This document shows positions 25,725 through 34,931 of a stretch of DNA of 64,000 nucleotides, piece after piece. This DNA is from Bacillus alveayuensis (lineage in GTDB: Bacteria; Bacillota; Bacilli; Bacillales; Aeribacillaceae). The stretch spans positions 62,001-126,000 of the forward strand of contig JAUSTR010000003.1 of NCBI GenBank assembly GCA_030812955.1, in the 5' to 3' direction. The notes under the pieces are model-generated. The model did not search any database, was not told the DNA's origin, and worked only from the letters and a program-made list of their open reading frames with translations. The first letter of the stretch is position 1, and every line of letters starts with the position of its first letter. The translations under genes and the position numbers were made by a program.

Positions 25725-25735
25725 AGATGTTATCT

Positions 25736-26191
25736 TCATTCTTTGTTTTCCGTTTCATTTAATACACGGTTCACTCGTTTTTCTAACATTTTCATCCCGC
25801 TTGCACCTGCTTGGAAGTGACGAAGCTTCCCATCTTTATCAAATACATAATAGGCAGGTACATATTGATTTTCAAATGCATCGGTTAATTTATGTTCACT
25901 ATCCACAAAAATCGGTTGTGTAATCCCGTGTTCCTCAGCCACTTTTTTAATTTCATCTAAATCTAAGTCGTTCTCTGATCTCGGCATATGAACAGCTACA
26001 ACATTTAATTTATCTTTATATTGATCACGAAATTCGTTAACTTTCGGCATCGCTTCTTTACATAAGTGGCAGCTAATTGACCAAAAATGAATTAAAGTAG
26101 GTTTTTCTCCAACTAGCTCTTCTTTTGTTACTTCACCATTAATCCATGCAGTAGCACCCGTTAATTCTGGCATGGGTTCACGTAATTTCAT
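25736..26191 (-). CDS. ykuV: Thiol-disulfide oxidoreductase YkuV
   Basis: 151-residue cytoplasmic thioredoxin-fold protein nearly collinear with B. subtilis YkuV: MKLREPMPELTG start, active site SISCHLCKEAMP (CXXC with HL between), and cis-Pro in YVPAYYVFD. No signal peptide. YkuV can reduce disulfides and is thought to work beside the peroxiredoxin YkuU. Here a 262-bp inserted element and a terminator separate it from ykuU, which is directly upstream in B. subtilis. TGGAGGG precedes the ATG by 7 nt, and one copy of the insertion's direct repeat lies just before that SD. Confidence 0.93.
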   Translation of the reverse strand: MKLREPMPELTGATAWINGEVTKEELVGEKPTLIHFWSISCHLCKEAMPKVNEFRDQYKDKLNVVAVHMPRSENDLDLDEIKKVAEEHGITQPIFVDSEHKLTDAFENQYVPAYYVFDKDGKLRHFQAGASGMKMLEKRVNRVLNETENKE

Positions 26192-26216
26192 ATTGATCCC
26201 TCCAAAAAGATTCTCG

Positions 26217-26478
26217 TATTGTCAAAAGTTTTTTAATAAAAACCGGTAAAACTCTTGGTATTAATGGACATGTGGGTAAAAAACGTTCTCCCCCCTTTAG
26301 GAGAGAAATTCTGACTGCATCTTCCACCGAGGCTTTACATTGAGTGACGAGTATGATAGGCTATAAAGCCTTACGCAACAAGGATTGGCTGCGTCTTTGC
26401 GTAAAGAATCATGCTCGTGGAGGCTCAATGCCAAGCCTTCAATATTCGAAGAGTTTTCATATTTCTTTTGACACTACC
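26217..26478. mobile_element. Palindromic insertion element type E between ykuU and ykuV
   Basis: 262 bp flanked by a perfect 10-bp direct repeat AAGATTCTCG (26207-26216, 26479-26488). The ends are inverted: TATTGTCAAAAG on the left, and GGTAGTGTCAAAAG as the complement of the right end, each followed by a segment containing AAAACTCTT. The centre folds on itself: GAGGCTTTACATTGAG...GACGAGTATGAT against ATCATGCTCGTGGAGGCTCAATGCCAAGCC. No ORF of note. It fits a non-autonomous transposon. Confidence 0.75.
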
Positions 26479-26503
26479 AAGATTCTCGATTTTATCATGT
26501 CCT

Positions 26504-26533
26504 AAAAAAGGCCTAACGAACCCGTTAGGCCTT
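26504..26533 (-). terminator. Terminator after ykuU
   Basis: AAGGCCTAACG pairs with CGTTAGGCCTT around GGTT and on the minus strand is followed by TTTT. It should prevent read-through from ykuU into ykuV. Confidence 0.9.
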
Positions 26534-26553
26534 ACTGTTTGATTAAAATATTT

Positions 26554-27102
26554 TTAAACGTTTAAAGTTTCTTGACCTGGCTTCCAGTTTGCTGGGCAAA
26601 GTCCACCAGTTTGCAGAGCTTGAAGAACACGTAATACTTCATCAACGTCACGACCGATGTTGTTATGGTGAACAACTTGGTACATTAATTCACCCTCAGG
26701 GTTAATGATGAATAAACCGCGAAGTGCAATACCTTCTTCTTCAATTAATACACCATAGTCACGAGAAACGACATGGTTAGTGTCTGCCGCTAATGGATAT
26801 TTTAATTGGCCAAGACCGTTGTCTTTACGGTCCGTGTTGATCCATGCTAAGTGAGTGTGGATTGTGTCAGTTGATACGCCAATTACTTCTGCATCAAGAT
26901 CTTCAAACTCATCATAACGGTCAGAAAGTGCGATAATTTCAGTTGGACATACGAATGTGAAGTCCATTGGATAGAAGAAAAGTACAGTCCATTTACCGTT
27001 TTTCATGTTTTCTTCTAAGCTAACTTTACCAAATTCTTTGTTTGGTAAAACCGCATCCATTTCAAAACGTGGAGCTTGCTTTGCAACCATACGTTCTGCC
27101 AT
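26554..27102 (-). CDS. ykuU: 2-Cys peroxiredoxin YkuU
   Basis: 182 residues, typical 2-Cys peroxiredoxin: peroxidatic Cys in FTFVCPTEI (~residue 52) and resolving Cys in GGLCPANWKPG (~residue 169). The N-terminus AERMVAKQAPRFEMDAV and total length match YkuU of B. subtilis rather than AhpC. It reduces hydroperoxides in the cytoplasm, being re-reduced by a thioredoxin-like partner, plausibly YkuV. A consensus-like sigma-A promoter lies 124 bp upstream. Confidence 0.93.
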   Translation of the reverse strand: MAERMVAKQAPRFEMDAVLPNKEFGKVSLEENMKNGKWTVLFFYPMDFTFVCPTEIIALSDRYDEFEDLDAEVIGVSTDTIHTHLAWINTDRKDNGLGQLKYPLAADTNHVVSRDYGVLIEEEGIALRGLFIINPEGELMYQVVHHNNIGRDVDEVLRVLQALQTGGLCPANWKPGQETLNV

Positions 27103-27225
27103 ATGTATCCCTCCATAATAAATTTTTATTTGACAAAGGAATCAGAGTGACTCCTTTAATCAACAAAGAATGAGAAAAATGACGTCATTTTCTCAATAAA
27201 TCTTTCCAATACTCATACTAAATTA

Positions 27226-27254
27226 ATTATAATTGACAATATTTTTTTAGTCAA
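27226..27254 (-). promoter_or_regulatory. Sigma-A promoter of ykuU
   Basis: TTGACT (27249-27254), 17-nt spacer and TATAAT (27226-27231) on the minus strand. The 27255-27452 stretch upstream of it is A/T-rich with no other feature seen. Confidence 0.7.
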
Positions 27255-27452
27255 TGTAAAGTAATAATTAATTTAAATAAATTGTTTAAAGGAAATAAAA
27301 GAAATGAACAATTTTATTATCCCATAATCTTACTTTTTCATTAAATTTTCATGACAAACCATGAAATCGTCTTTTTCTATGTTAAACTTGCTTCTGTAAT
27401 ATTAGTTTAACATTTCTTTTAAAAGTTACCAAACGATTGGATTTATTTTTTA

Positions 27453-27642
27453 GGTTTTTTAACAGATTGTTGCTTTACTATAGCTTTTCGACTGTCACTT
27501 GCTAGAGACATGCTTGTTATGACACGCTATAGCATGTTGTGAACTGAACAAAAGTTTATGGACAGACAACTGTAATTTGTCCGATCACGTGCTTTGTTCG
27601 GTTCATAGGCAGTCGAAAAGCAATAAAGTTTACGAAATCAGC
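27453..27642 (+). mobile_element. Family A element, copy A4 (near full length)
   Basis: 190 bp with the complete set of arms: CTTTTCGACTGTC/GGCAGTCGAAAAG, GACAGACAA... and CGAACAAAG/CTTTGTTCG. The left end is shortened (GGTTTTTTAACAGATTGTTG). Flanks ATTTTTTA (27445-27452) and TTTTTTTA (27643-27650) differ at one base. It ends just 10 bp before the SD of ykuT, so it now forms the ykuT leader or promoter region. Confidence 0.8.
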
Positions 27643-27667
27643 TTTTTTTATAGAAAGGATGATGATA

Positions 27668-28507
27668 ATGGATTGGCTTGAAAGCATTGATTGGGGTGGA
27701 CTTGCCACAAAAGCGGGTATTATCATTTTAAAGCTAATCGCCATTTATATTGTTTATTTAGTCGTAAAGTCAATCGGCACGAAAGTAATCGAAAGGGCGT
27801 TCGATCGATTGCAAAATCGAGATCAAATATCGAATGGAAGAGCCCTTACCTTACAAACACTTTCATTAAACTTATTTTCTTATGTGTTAATTTTCATTTA
27901 TGTCGTAACCGTTTTTCAAGTGTTTGGATATAATGTAACCGCACTTTTAGCTGGAGCTGGAGTTGTTGGTTTGGCAATCGGTTTTGGCGCCCAAGGACTT
28001 GTAAGTGATGTTGTAACAGGATTTTTTCTCCTATTAGAAAAGCAAATCGATGTAGGTGATTATGTTACGACTGGTGGTTATTCTGGAATCGTTGAGGCTG
28101 TTGGTTTACGAACAACACAAATTCGCGGCTTTGATGGAACACTTCATTACGTACCAAACCGGGAAATCGTTGGCTTAAGCAACCATTCACGCGGAAATAT
28201 GCGAGCACTTGTTGATATAAGCATTGCTTACAGTGAAGATATTGATCAAGCGATTACCGTTTTACAGGAGGCTTGTGATCAATTAGCCACTACTAATGAT
28301 GCTATTGTAGAAGGTCCGAATGTGCTTGGGGTTCAAACATTAGGAGCCTCTGATGTTGTGATTCGTGTTTTGGCGAAGACGAAAAATATGGAGCAATGGA
28401 ATGTAGAACGGGAATTACGTAAAGTGCTAAAAGAAGCGCTAGATCAGCACGGAATTGAAATCCCATTCCCACATCAAGTGATGATTCATAAAAATGAAGA
28501 AGGGTGA
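27668..28507 (+). CDS. ykuT: Small-conductance mechanosensitive channel YkuT (MscS)
   Basis: 279 residues: three N-terminal helices, the third with the pore-lining glycine/alanine pattern AGAGVVGLAIGFGAQGLVSD, then the MscS beta domain (VGDYVTTGGYSGIVEAVGLRTT) and alpha-beta C-terminal cage. It releases osmolytes on hypo-osmotic shock. I start at ATG 27668 (MDWLES) with AAAGGA 9 nt upstream. In B. subtilis ykuT lies between ykuS and ykuU, as here. The family A element A4 abuts its SD. Confidence 0.9.
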   Translation: MDWLESIDWGGLATKAGIIILKLIAIYIVYLVVKSIGTKVIERAFDRLQNRDQISNGRALTLQTLSLNLFSYVLIFIYVVTVFQVFGYNVTALLAGAGVVGLAIGFGAQGLVSDVVTGFFLLLEKQIDVGDYVTTGGYSGIVEAVGLRTTQIRGFDGTLHYVPNREIVGLSNHSRGNMRALVDISIAYSEDIDQAITVLQEACDQLATTNDAIVEGPNVLGVQTLGASDVVIRVLAKTKNMEQWNVERELRKVLKEALDQHGIEIPFPHQVMIHKNEEG

Positions 28508-28705
28508 CGCCTTTTCCTCTTTCTTTTTTTATAAACGTGTTGCTTTTGAATACCTAACCGATCATGAGATGATAGAAGAATCGACGAATCAGTAATTGAC
28601 TTATTTTTTATCTTAAAAGCAGCAACTATAACAAAAGGATTAATAAATAAAACTGCCGCAAAATATCAGGCTATTACACAAGCTGAGTTTAATTTCCTTT
28701 GCATA

Positions 28706-28737
28706 AATAAGAAGAGCCTAAATGGACTCTTCTTATT
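28706..28737 (-). terminator. Terminator after ykuS
   Basis: AATAAGAAGAG pairs with CTCTTCTTATT across a 10-nt loop. The remaining 200 bp of the ykuT-ykuS gap shows no feature I can support. Confidence 0.7.
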
Positions 28738-28756
28738 ACCCACTACTATAAGAGGT

Positions 28757-28999
28757 TTATTTTAATTTCCGTTCTACCTGCTGACAAACTTGATCAGCGC
28801 TCATGCCTCTAGCATTAATCACTGAAGCTTCAGAGACAATATTTTGAATCCCCATCACATTTTCATCTTGTCCCGTAATAACACAGCAGTCGCAGCCTTG
28901 TGCATCATTTTCTTGTCTGAGCGTTACGACTTCATGACCTCTTTCACGCAATGCAGCTTGAACTTGAGTTAATGATTGTTCAACACCAATTTTCGCCAT
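28757..28999 (-). CDS. ykuS: UPF0180 family protein YkuS
   Basis: 80 residues, start [20 protein letters not shown], with a Cys-rich centre [19 protein letters not shown] characteristic of UPF0180. The cysteines might bind metal, but no function is established for the family. TTAGGAGGTGGG precedes the ATG. It sits after dapL as in B. subtilis (ykuQ-ykuR-ykuS). Confidence 0.92.
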   Translation of the reverse strand: MAKIGVEQSLTQVQAALRERGHEVVTLRQENDAQGCDCCVITGQDENVMGIQNIVSEASVINARGMSADQVCQQVERKLK

Positions 29000-29059
29000 T
29001 TTTTCATCCCACCTCCTAACAGTAATTTGTCACATGGAGATGGGAATTATGCTCTTTTT

Positions 29060-30184
29060 TTAATTTCCTTTCCAAGAAATATACTGGCATAATAAGTCAA
29101 CCGCTACTTTAATGGCGTTTTCATTTGGATTTAGTTTGGCATGATGTAAGCCAAATGGAGAGTCGACTCCTAACCAAAACATAAATCCAGGAATTTCTTT
29201 TAACATATAGCCAAAATCTTCGCCAGTCATTTGCTCTGTACATTGTTTTACGATGATATTTGTTTCTTTTTCAACGAAGGACATAAATTCTCGTGTTCGC
29301 TCTTCTTCATTCCAAACTTGATAGTACATGGCGCCATAATCAATCATCGCTTCACATTGGTATCCTGCTTCAATTCCTTTTACTAAGGCCTCAATTCTTT
29401 CTTTTACTTTTTTCATCGATTGTACAGATAAGGTCCGAATCGTTCCTTCTAACCGAGCCCTTTCAGCAATAATATTTTGAACCGTTCCACTTGTTATTTT
29501 CCCAATAGTCACGACTGCACTATCTAATGGATCAATATTTCTCGATACAATCGACTGAAGCTGGGTTACTAGCATAGAAGCGGCTACAACCATATCATTT
29601 GTTTGATGTGGAAAAGCAGCATGCCCGCCTTTTCCCTTTAAATCGATAAATAATTCCGATGTATTTGCAAATAATAACCCTGGTTTTGTCGCAATCGTTC
29701 CGACTGGGAGCTCTGGGGCAATATGCAAGGCAAAAATAAAATCCGGATTCCATTCCTTCATGATGTCACTTTGTAGCATAGGCTCTGCTCCGCCAGGTCC
29801 TTCTTCAGCAGGCTGGAATATAAATAATAGATCGTCACAAATGGGATTATGAACAAAATAAGTTAAAACTCCTAATGCAATCGTCATATGAAAATCGTGG
29901 CCGCATGCATGCATATTTCCTTCGTGCTCTGAGCGAAAATCAAGTCCCGTCTCTTCTTCAATCGGTAAGCCATCCATATCGGCACGATATGCGATCATTT
30001 GTTTTGGGTTTACTCCATTTATTTTGACAAAAATTCCTGTTTTCCACTTCTTAACTTCGAGCCTTTCTTGCGGTAAAGATGATATGTATTGAAGTAAATA
30101 TTGTTGGGTCTTAAATTCTTGAAATCCTAATTCCGGGATTCGATGTAAATCTCGTCGAATCGTTATTAGCTCATCGAAATTCAA
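29060..30184 (-). CDS. dapL: N-acetyldiaminopimelate deacetylase
   Basis: M20 metallopeptidase-like deacetylase of about 374 residues, YkuR in B. subtilis, removing acetyl from N-acetyl-LL-DAP in the acetylase branch of lysine/meso-DAP synthesis. Metal ligands: Cys/His in [12 protein letters not shown], Glu pair in [11 protein letters not shown], His in [11 protein letters not shown] and the C-terminal His in FGLHHAK. The start is either ATG 30190 or TTG 30184; AGGTGG gives 8-nt spacing only for the TTG. Adjacent dapH supplies the preceding-pathway acetyltransferase. Confidence 0.92.
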   Translation of the reverse strand: MNFDELITIRRDLHRIPELGFQEFKTQQYLLQYISSLPQERLEVKKWKTGIFVKINGVNPKQMIAYRADMDGLPIEEETGLDFRSEHEGNMHACGHDFHMTIALGVLTYFVHNPICDDLLFIFQPAEEGPGGAEPMLQSDIMKEWNPDFIFALHIAPELPVGTIATKPGLLFANTSELFIDLKGKGGHAAFPHQTNDMVVAASMLVTQLQSIVSRNIDPLDSAVVTIGKITSGTVQNIIAERARLEGTIRTLSVQSMKKVKERIEALVKGIEAGYQCEAMIDYGAMYYQVWNEEERTREFMSFVEKETNIIVKQCTEQMTGEDFGYMLKEIPGFMFWLGVDSPFGLHHAKLNPNENAIKVAVDLLCQYISWKGN

Positions 30185-30225
30185 ATTCATCACCACCTAC
30201 TGTTTAAGTAAACCTCACTTTTAAA

Positions 30226-30254
30226 AATGAAGCTTGCCGACATATCGACAAGCT
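30226..30254 (-). terminator. Hairpin between dapH and dapL
   Basis: AGCTTGTCGA pairs with TCGGCAAGCT (one G-U) around TATG and is followed by TCATTTTT on the minus strand. It may partly terminate transcription, lowering dapL relative to dapH. Confidence 0.6.
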
Positions 30255-30262
30255 CCATTTCA

Positions 30263-30973
30263 TTATAATTGACGTAATTCTTGTTTAATTTCCGTTTTCG
30301 CCTTCGTTTTTTCATCAATGTCTTTAATTTTACGTGCAGGTGTTCCTGCAACAACTGTATACGGTTCAACATCTTCGACAACGACAGCACCAGCAGCAAC
30401 AACCGCTCCTTTTCCAACAGTTACTCCTTCTAAAATAACTGCATTAGCACCAACAACGACGTCATCCTCAATGACAACTGGTTTAGCGGAAGGTGGCTCA
30501 ATGACACCTGCAAGAACAGCACCAGCTCCGATATGGCAGTTTTTTCCTACTGTCGCACGTCCACCTAAGACCGCGTTCATATCAATCATCGTTCCTTCCC
30601 CAATAACAGCACCAATATTGATCATAGCTCCCATCATAATAACGGCATTGTCACCAATTTCTACTTGATCACGAATAATTGCCCCTGGTTCAATACGAGC
30701 TTTAATCCCTTTTAAATCTAATAACGGAATTGCTGAGTTGCGGCGGTCATTTTCAACGACATAATCTTCAATTTTTGCTTGATTTTCTTCTAATGCTTTC
30801 GAAATTTCTTCCCATTCACCAAAGACAATACCTGAATTTCCTGTTATAAAAGTTTTCGCATTTGCACCAAAATCGATGCCTTCTAAATCACCTTTCATAT
30901 AAACTTTTACAGGTGTTGATTTTTTACTATTTTGAATAAAAGAAATAATTTCATTGGCATCCATCATTTTCAT
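30263..30973 (-). CDS. dapH: Tetrahydrodipicolinate N-acetyltransferase
   Basis: 236 residues, YkuQ/DapH: left-handed beta-helix acetyltransferase using acetyl-CoA on tetrahydrodipicolinate. The N-terminal DapH domain ([14 protein letters not shown]...) is followed by hexapeptide repeats from about residue 90 ([20 protein letters not shown]) to [17 protein letters not shown] 30973 has GAGAGGAG 9 nt upstream; the frame is open further up but without an SD. First gene of dapH-dapL-(ykuS). Confidence 0.95.
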   Translation of the reverse strand: MKMMDANEIISFIQNSKKSTPVKVYMKGDLEGIDFGANAKTFITGNSGIVFGEWEEISKALEENQAKIEDYVVENDRRNSAIPLLDLKGIKARIEPGAIIRDQVEIGDNAVIMMGAMINIGAVIGEGTMIDMNAVLGGRATVGKNCHIGAGAVLAGVIEPPSAKPVVIEDDVVVGANAVILEGVTVGKGAVVAAGAVVVEDVEPYTVVAGTPARKIKDIDEKTKAKTEIKQELRQL

Positions 30974-31208
30974 ATGTATAAACTCCTCTCTTTCAGTTTC
31001 TTTTATAGAATCCATAGAAGCATAGCCATGAAATAGAAAATGCATGAAAACGATCCTTTGCAAGGGTGTATCCCTAAATTGATCGTTTCACTTTATACCT
31101 TTACTCTATCAAAGAAAGGTTTCTTTTGACAAGCTTTACATGGAAATAAGGAAGCGTGATGACTTTTTGCTTATTTATACCTGCTTTTTACTGATCTTTA
31201 AAGTTCAT

Positions 31209-32084
31209 TTAAAATTCACCAGAATGTTTTTTGACAACGTGTAAAAACCCTTGTACATGCTTTAATTGAAAGGAAGCCTCTGTCCCTAGCAACCACGTGT
31301 CTCGTTTAATTGCGTTCCCATTTTCATCAAGAAGTGGGATTTTAAAAATATGATGATCATGATCTAAAAGCGTTACCGATGGCAAAATAGCAAAACCGAT
31401 GCCATTAAAGGCCATTTGCTTGCAAGTTTCAATTTGATCAACTACAATCGTTCTCTTCGGAAATACTTTAAATTGTCTATGCCACCAATCTTGAATCTCT
31501 TGATAGTAGGTGGAATCACTTTTAAACTGGATAAATGGTCGTTCTGTATGAATGAGGTCTTCAAGTTTATTAATTTCCGTATCAACTAAATAGAGGGTAT
31601 CTGATAATAAATGCTGCTTGATCCCTTTCCATTCTGGATTGCCTCGAATAATGCCAATATGAATATCCTCTTCATACATACATTTTAGCATTTCACTCGA
31701 CCAGCCAGTAATAAGCGAGATTTTCACTTGAGGATATAGTTGGACATAATCCTTTAAAACTTTTGGAAGCCAATGTTGGCCAATAATTGAAGCGACAGCA
31801 AGCTTTAATGTCCCGTAAACCTCACCTTCCATTTGCGAAATTTCTTCGCGAAGTTTTTCTTCCTTTGCTACCATTTCTTTGGCAAATTGAATGACCTTTT
31901 CCCCAGCAGGTGTTAATGTAAGACCTTTTTGTGATCTTAAAAAAATTTTAAAGCCCCATGACTTTTCGATCGATTGAAGACGTTGTGATAAGGCAGGTTG
32001 TGAAACAAACAATCGTTCTGCTGCTTTGCGCATATTCATTTCCTCTGCCAACGTAACAAGCATTTGTAATTCAGATATTTGCAT
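31209..32084 (-). CDS. ccpC: LysR-family catabolite regulator CcpC
   Basis: 291 residues. N-terminal winged helix with NMRKAAERLFVSQPALSQRL and an LTTR effector domain; VASIIGQHWLPKVL, SLITGWSSEMLK and IGIIRGNPEWKG are close to B. subtilis CcpC (YkuM). CcpC represses citB and citZ and responds to citrate. ATG 32084 chosen with GGGTGAT upstream. In B. subtilis ccpC neighbours darB (ykuL), as here apart from the intervening MFS gene. Confidence 0.92.
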   Translation of the reverse strand: MQISELQMLVTLAEEMNMRKAAERLFVSQPALSQRLQSIEKSWGFKIFLRSQKGLTLTPAGEKVIQFAKEMVAKEEKLREEISQMEGEVYGTLKLAVASIIGQHWLPKVLKDYVQLYPQVKISLITGWSSEMLKCMYEEDIHIGIIRGNPEWKGIKQHLLSDTLYLVDTEINKLEDLIHTERPFIQFKSDSTYYQEIQDWWHRQFKVFPKRTIVVDQIETCKQMAFNGIGFAILPSVTLLDHDHHIFKIPLLDENGNAIKRDTWLLGTEASFQLKHVQGFLHVVKKHSGEF

Positions 32085-32187
32085 CACTATCACCCAATTC
32101 ATAAGTTATGCTTATATTATAGGCTTATATTTTTCAACATTCATTATAAAGTTTCCATCAAGCGCTTTTGGGGATCAATTCATCATT

Positions 32188-33699
32188 TTATTCTCGTTTT
32201 TCCCGCGGTAAAAACAAAATCAACATAAAGCTAACAACTGCAAAAGCTAGCACAAAAATATAAACGTGATGTAAAGCAATGTTTAATCCTTCTTGCAATA
32301 CTTCCCTTGCTTGATGGGATAAAGAATCATTTCCATGTGGATTCAGCAGTGAATGGGCAGCATTCAAGCTAGCCTCCACATCATTACCTTGTTTTTGTAA
32401 ATAATTTTTTAAACTGCTGTTTAATACACCTCCTAGTAAAGCAGCTCCAACCGTACTTCCTAAATTTCTCATAAACATGTTTGTAGCAGTAGCGATGCCA
32501 CGCTCACTCCATTGAACTGCTGATTGAATTAAGACAATAAAGGAAGTTGTGGAAAAGCCCATTCCTACACCGATTAAAAAAGAACCGAACATGGCCATCA
32601 ATGGGCCATCATCACTAGATAAAAAGAAAAATACAACTCCTCCGAACATTAAAAATAGGCCGCCTATTACGGATGTCTTACGAAAGCCAATTGATAATAT
32701 AAGCCTGCCAGCAATCGTTGAGGAAATCGGCCAGCCGATGGACATAGTAGTCAGCGTAAAGCCAGCTACCATCGGCGACTTTTCCATAACGCCTTGTACA
32801 AATGCTGGGAGAAAAGAGGAAATACCCATCAATATAATTCCGGTTGTAAAAGATGTTGCGTTAGCTATGAAGATTGACCGGTCTTTCCAAATCGTAAATG
32901 GCATCATCGGGTTTATGGCACGCTGCTCTTGAACAATAAAGAGAATAAGAAACAAAACCGATACAGATAAAAGGAAGACTGTCGTTAAGGATGTCCAAGC
33001 CCAAGCTACACCACCCTCGACTAAAACAATCATAAGAGAGCTAACGGTCAAAAACAGAAAGAGTGCACCTAAATAATCAATTTCCACTTTTTTCTTTTCA
33101 ATCTTCTCATGTAGAAAAAATACAAGGCTAACAATTGCCAATAATCCTAAAGGAATATTCATCCAGAAGACGAAGCGCCAGCTAATATATTCGACTAATA
33201 CTCCCCCTAATACTGGACCAATAATGGCGGAAATCCCCCATACACTAGATAAATATCCTTGAATTTTAGCGCGTTCTTCTTTTGTATAAATATCTCCGAT
33301 AATGGTTGAAGCGATCGGCATGACAGCGCCTGCACCAAGACCTTGAACAAACCGATAAATAATGAGCATATCCATTGATTGTGCTAAACCACATAAAATG
33401 GAACCAATTAAAAATATTATAATTCCAATAATTAAAATTGGCTTTCTCCCAAAAATATCTGAAAGCTTTCCGTAGATTAAAACCGTTACAGCATTCATAA
33501 GTAAATACGAAGAAAAAATCCAACTATATTTTGAAAATCCACCGATTTCAGATACGATAGCAGGCATTGCTGTGGCAACAATCGTCGCTTCTACTGCAGC
33601 CATAAACATAGCAAGCATCACCGCAGCTAGAACGAATGGACGGTTCGTTCTTTTTTTCATAAGCCATTCATTCTCTTTTGAAGACATTACATTTCCCAA
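32188..33699 (-). CDS. MFS multidrug exporter, DHA2 (14-helix) family
   Basis: 503 residues with 14 predicted helices. Motif A GKLSDIFGRKPILI lies between helices 2 and 3, motif C-like SIIGPVLGGVLVEYISWRFVFWMNIPLG-type region (here GPVLGGVLVEYISWR) in helix 5. This proton-driven drug antiporter group includes Bmr3/EmrB/QacA-like pumps. Start TTG 33699 with AAGGAGG at 7 nt. It interrupts the B. subtilis order between ccpC and darB, so it is a likely lineage-specific insertion. Substrates unknown. Confidence 0.87.
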   Translation of the reverse strand: MGNVMSSKENEWLMKKRTNRPFVLAAVMLAMFMAAVEATIVATAMPAIVSEIGGFSKYSWIFSSYLLMNAVTVLIYGKLSDIFGRKPILIIGIIIFLIGSILCGLAQSMDMLIIYRFVQGLGAGAVMPIASTIIGDIYTKEERAKIQGYLSSVWGISAIIGPVLGGVLVEYISWRFVFWMNIPLGLLAIVSLVFFLHEKIEKKKVEIDYLGALFLFLTVSSLMIVLVEGGVAWAWTSLTTVFLLSVSVLFLILFIVQEQRAINPMMPFTIWKDRSIFIANATSFTTGIILMGISSFLPAFVQGVMEKSPMVAGFTLTTMSIGWPISSTIAGRLILSIGFRKTSVIGGLFLMFGGVVFFFLSSDDGPLMAMFGSFLIGVGMGFSTTSFIVLIQSAVQWSERGIATATNMFMRNLGSTVGAALLGGVLNSSLKNYLQKQGNDVEASLNAAHSLLNPHGNDSLSHQAREVLQEGLNIALHHVYIFVLAFAVVSFMLILFLPREKRE

Positions 33700-33848
33700 G
33701 TTTTAACCTCCTTTTTCATGTCAATACGATTTTTATGTAAATGAAAAACGCCCGAGAAGGCGCATCAAAAAATCGATATATTTCACATTTTTTCTATTTG
33801 TTCATCAACGTATGTCGTTTAGTAGAATGTGGATCGACTCGTTTGATT

Positions 33849-34292
33849 TTATTTATTCATTTTTCGTAAATGTTGATGTAAATGTTTTAAAATCACACGA
33901 CGGGTAAAAATCCCTTCTAATACACCGTCATCATCTGTTACGCATACGAATGAATGATTAATCACAAGCTTCAAAGCTTTCATCACTTGGTCGGTTTTTA
34001 AAAGTCTAGGAATATCTTTATTCATCACTTCTTCTACTTTCATTCCTTCAAGCCTTTCAAATTCAATGCGTTCTAATCCTAATATCGAATCCATGATTAA
34101 ATTTGTGCTGATTAATCCGTGTAAACGAAAAAACGGATCTAAAACCGGTATAGCTGTATATCCCGTTTTCGTTAAAACTAATAAAGCGTGTTCTAAATTA
34201 TTGCCAATTTGCACATGAGCTACTTTATCTGCCGGAATAATGATATCCATAATGGATGTTTCTAAAAATTTTTCCGAATGAATACTAAACAT
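33849..34292 (-). CDS. darB: c-di-AMP-binding CBS protein DarB
   Basis: 147 residues with two CBS domains, highly similar to B. subtilis YkuL/DarB/CbpB (ADKVAHVQIGNNLEHALLVL, TKTGYTAIPVLDP, HGLISTNLIMDSI, GIFTRRVILKHL). DarB binds c-di-AMP and, when unliganded, interacts with Rel and pyruvate carboxylase to signal low potassium. ATG 34292 has GAGAGGTAG upstream. The 150 bp upstream up to element A5 holds its promoter. Confidence 0.93.
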   Translation of the reverse strand: MFSIHSEKFLETSIMDIIIPADKVAHVQIGNNLEHALLVLTKTGYTAIPVLDPFFRLHGLISTNLIMDSILGLERIEFERLEGMKVEEVMNKDIPRLLKTDQVMKALKLVINHSFVCVTDDDGVLEGIFTRRVILKHLHQHLRKMNK

Positions 34293-34463
34293 GGTTCTTC
34301 TACCTCTCAATGTTTAAAATCAAATTATTTAAACGTTTATTTTTAGAACATAATGGACTACATTAATGATAACATATATCCAAAAATTTGATGATATCGA
34401 AACGAAATATCTTTATGTGAAATAAAGTATGTAATAACAACAATGAGAGTTCTAAAAAGTAAA

Positions 34464-34842
34464 GGCTCTTTTCTAAAAGATTGTTGCTTTACACAAGTGT
34501 TGATTATCCATTATTTTACTTAAACATACAGAATCGTATGGCTGAACACATGCTTTTCTGCCACATCCCTCGAACAAGAACGCAAGCGGGCAAATGAATT
34601 TGCCTGCAAAGCGTTCATTGTTCGAGAAGGGCATGCGTATTGCATGCCCAGTCGGCAAGTGATTCGCTTGCCGACTCCGGCAGAAAAGCTAGAAATAGAG
34701 CCATCTCAACTGGTTATTATCGGTTAATCAACACGCCTGGTTGCTTTACAATCTTAGCTTTTCAACTGTCTAGGAAAGCGACACGCTTCCTATGTCACAC
34801 TTTAGTGTGAAGTGAACCGAACAAAAGGCGATGGTCGGACAA
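34464..34842 (+). mobile_element. Family A element, copy A5, split by family B element B1 and truncated at 3' end
   Basis: The left end GGCTCTTTTCTAAAAGATTG to 34492 and the continuation from 34740 (TTGCTTTACAATCTTAGCTT onward) form one family A sequence interrupted by B1 (34493-34739). The sequence follows family A through TGAACCGAACAAAAGGCGAT and stops at GGTCGGACAA (34842), losing the right half. It ends 89 bp before the MBL-fold gene. Removing B1 plus one 10-bp repeat restores the uninterrupted element. Confidence 0.8.
34493..34739 (-). mobile_element. Family B palindromic element, copy B1 (nested in A5)
   Basis: 247 bp with ends ACAAGTGTTGATTATCC and GGTTAATCAACACGCCTG, flanked by perfect 10-bp duplications GTTGCTTTAC (34483-34492, 34740-34749). 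The inverted halves GCTTTTCTGCC/GGCAGAAAAGC enclose three consecutive hairpins: CTCGAACAA.../...TTGTTCGAG, GGGCATGCG/GCATGCCC and GTCGGCAAG/CTTGCCGAC. No coding capacity. Confidence 0.82.
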
Positions 34843-34931
34843 TCTTATCCACTTTTTACCTGCTTTTACCCATTTTTTATTTTACAAAAAAGTTCGAAAA
34901 GTCGTACAATAAAAGCTGGGGAGGGATTATG

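Noticed and set aside
34812..34931. N-terminal extension of the MBL-fold protein
   Set aside because: Encoded partly by truncated copy A5 and lacks an SD; GGGGAGGG precedes ATG 34932.
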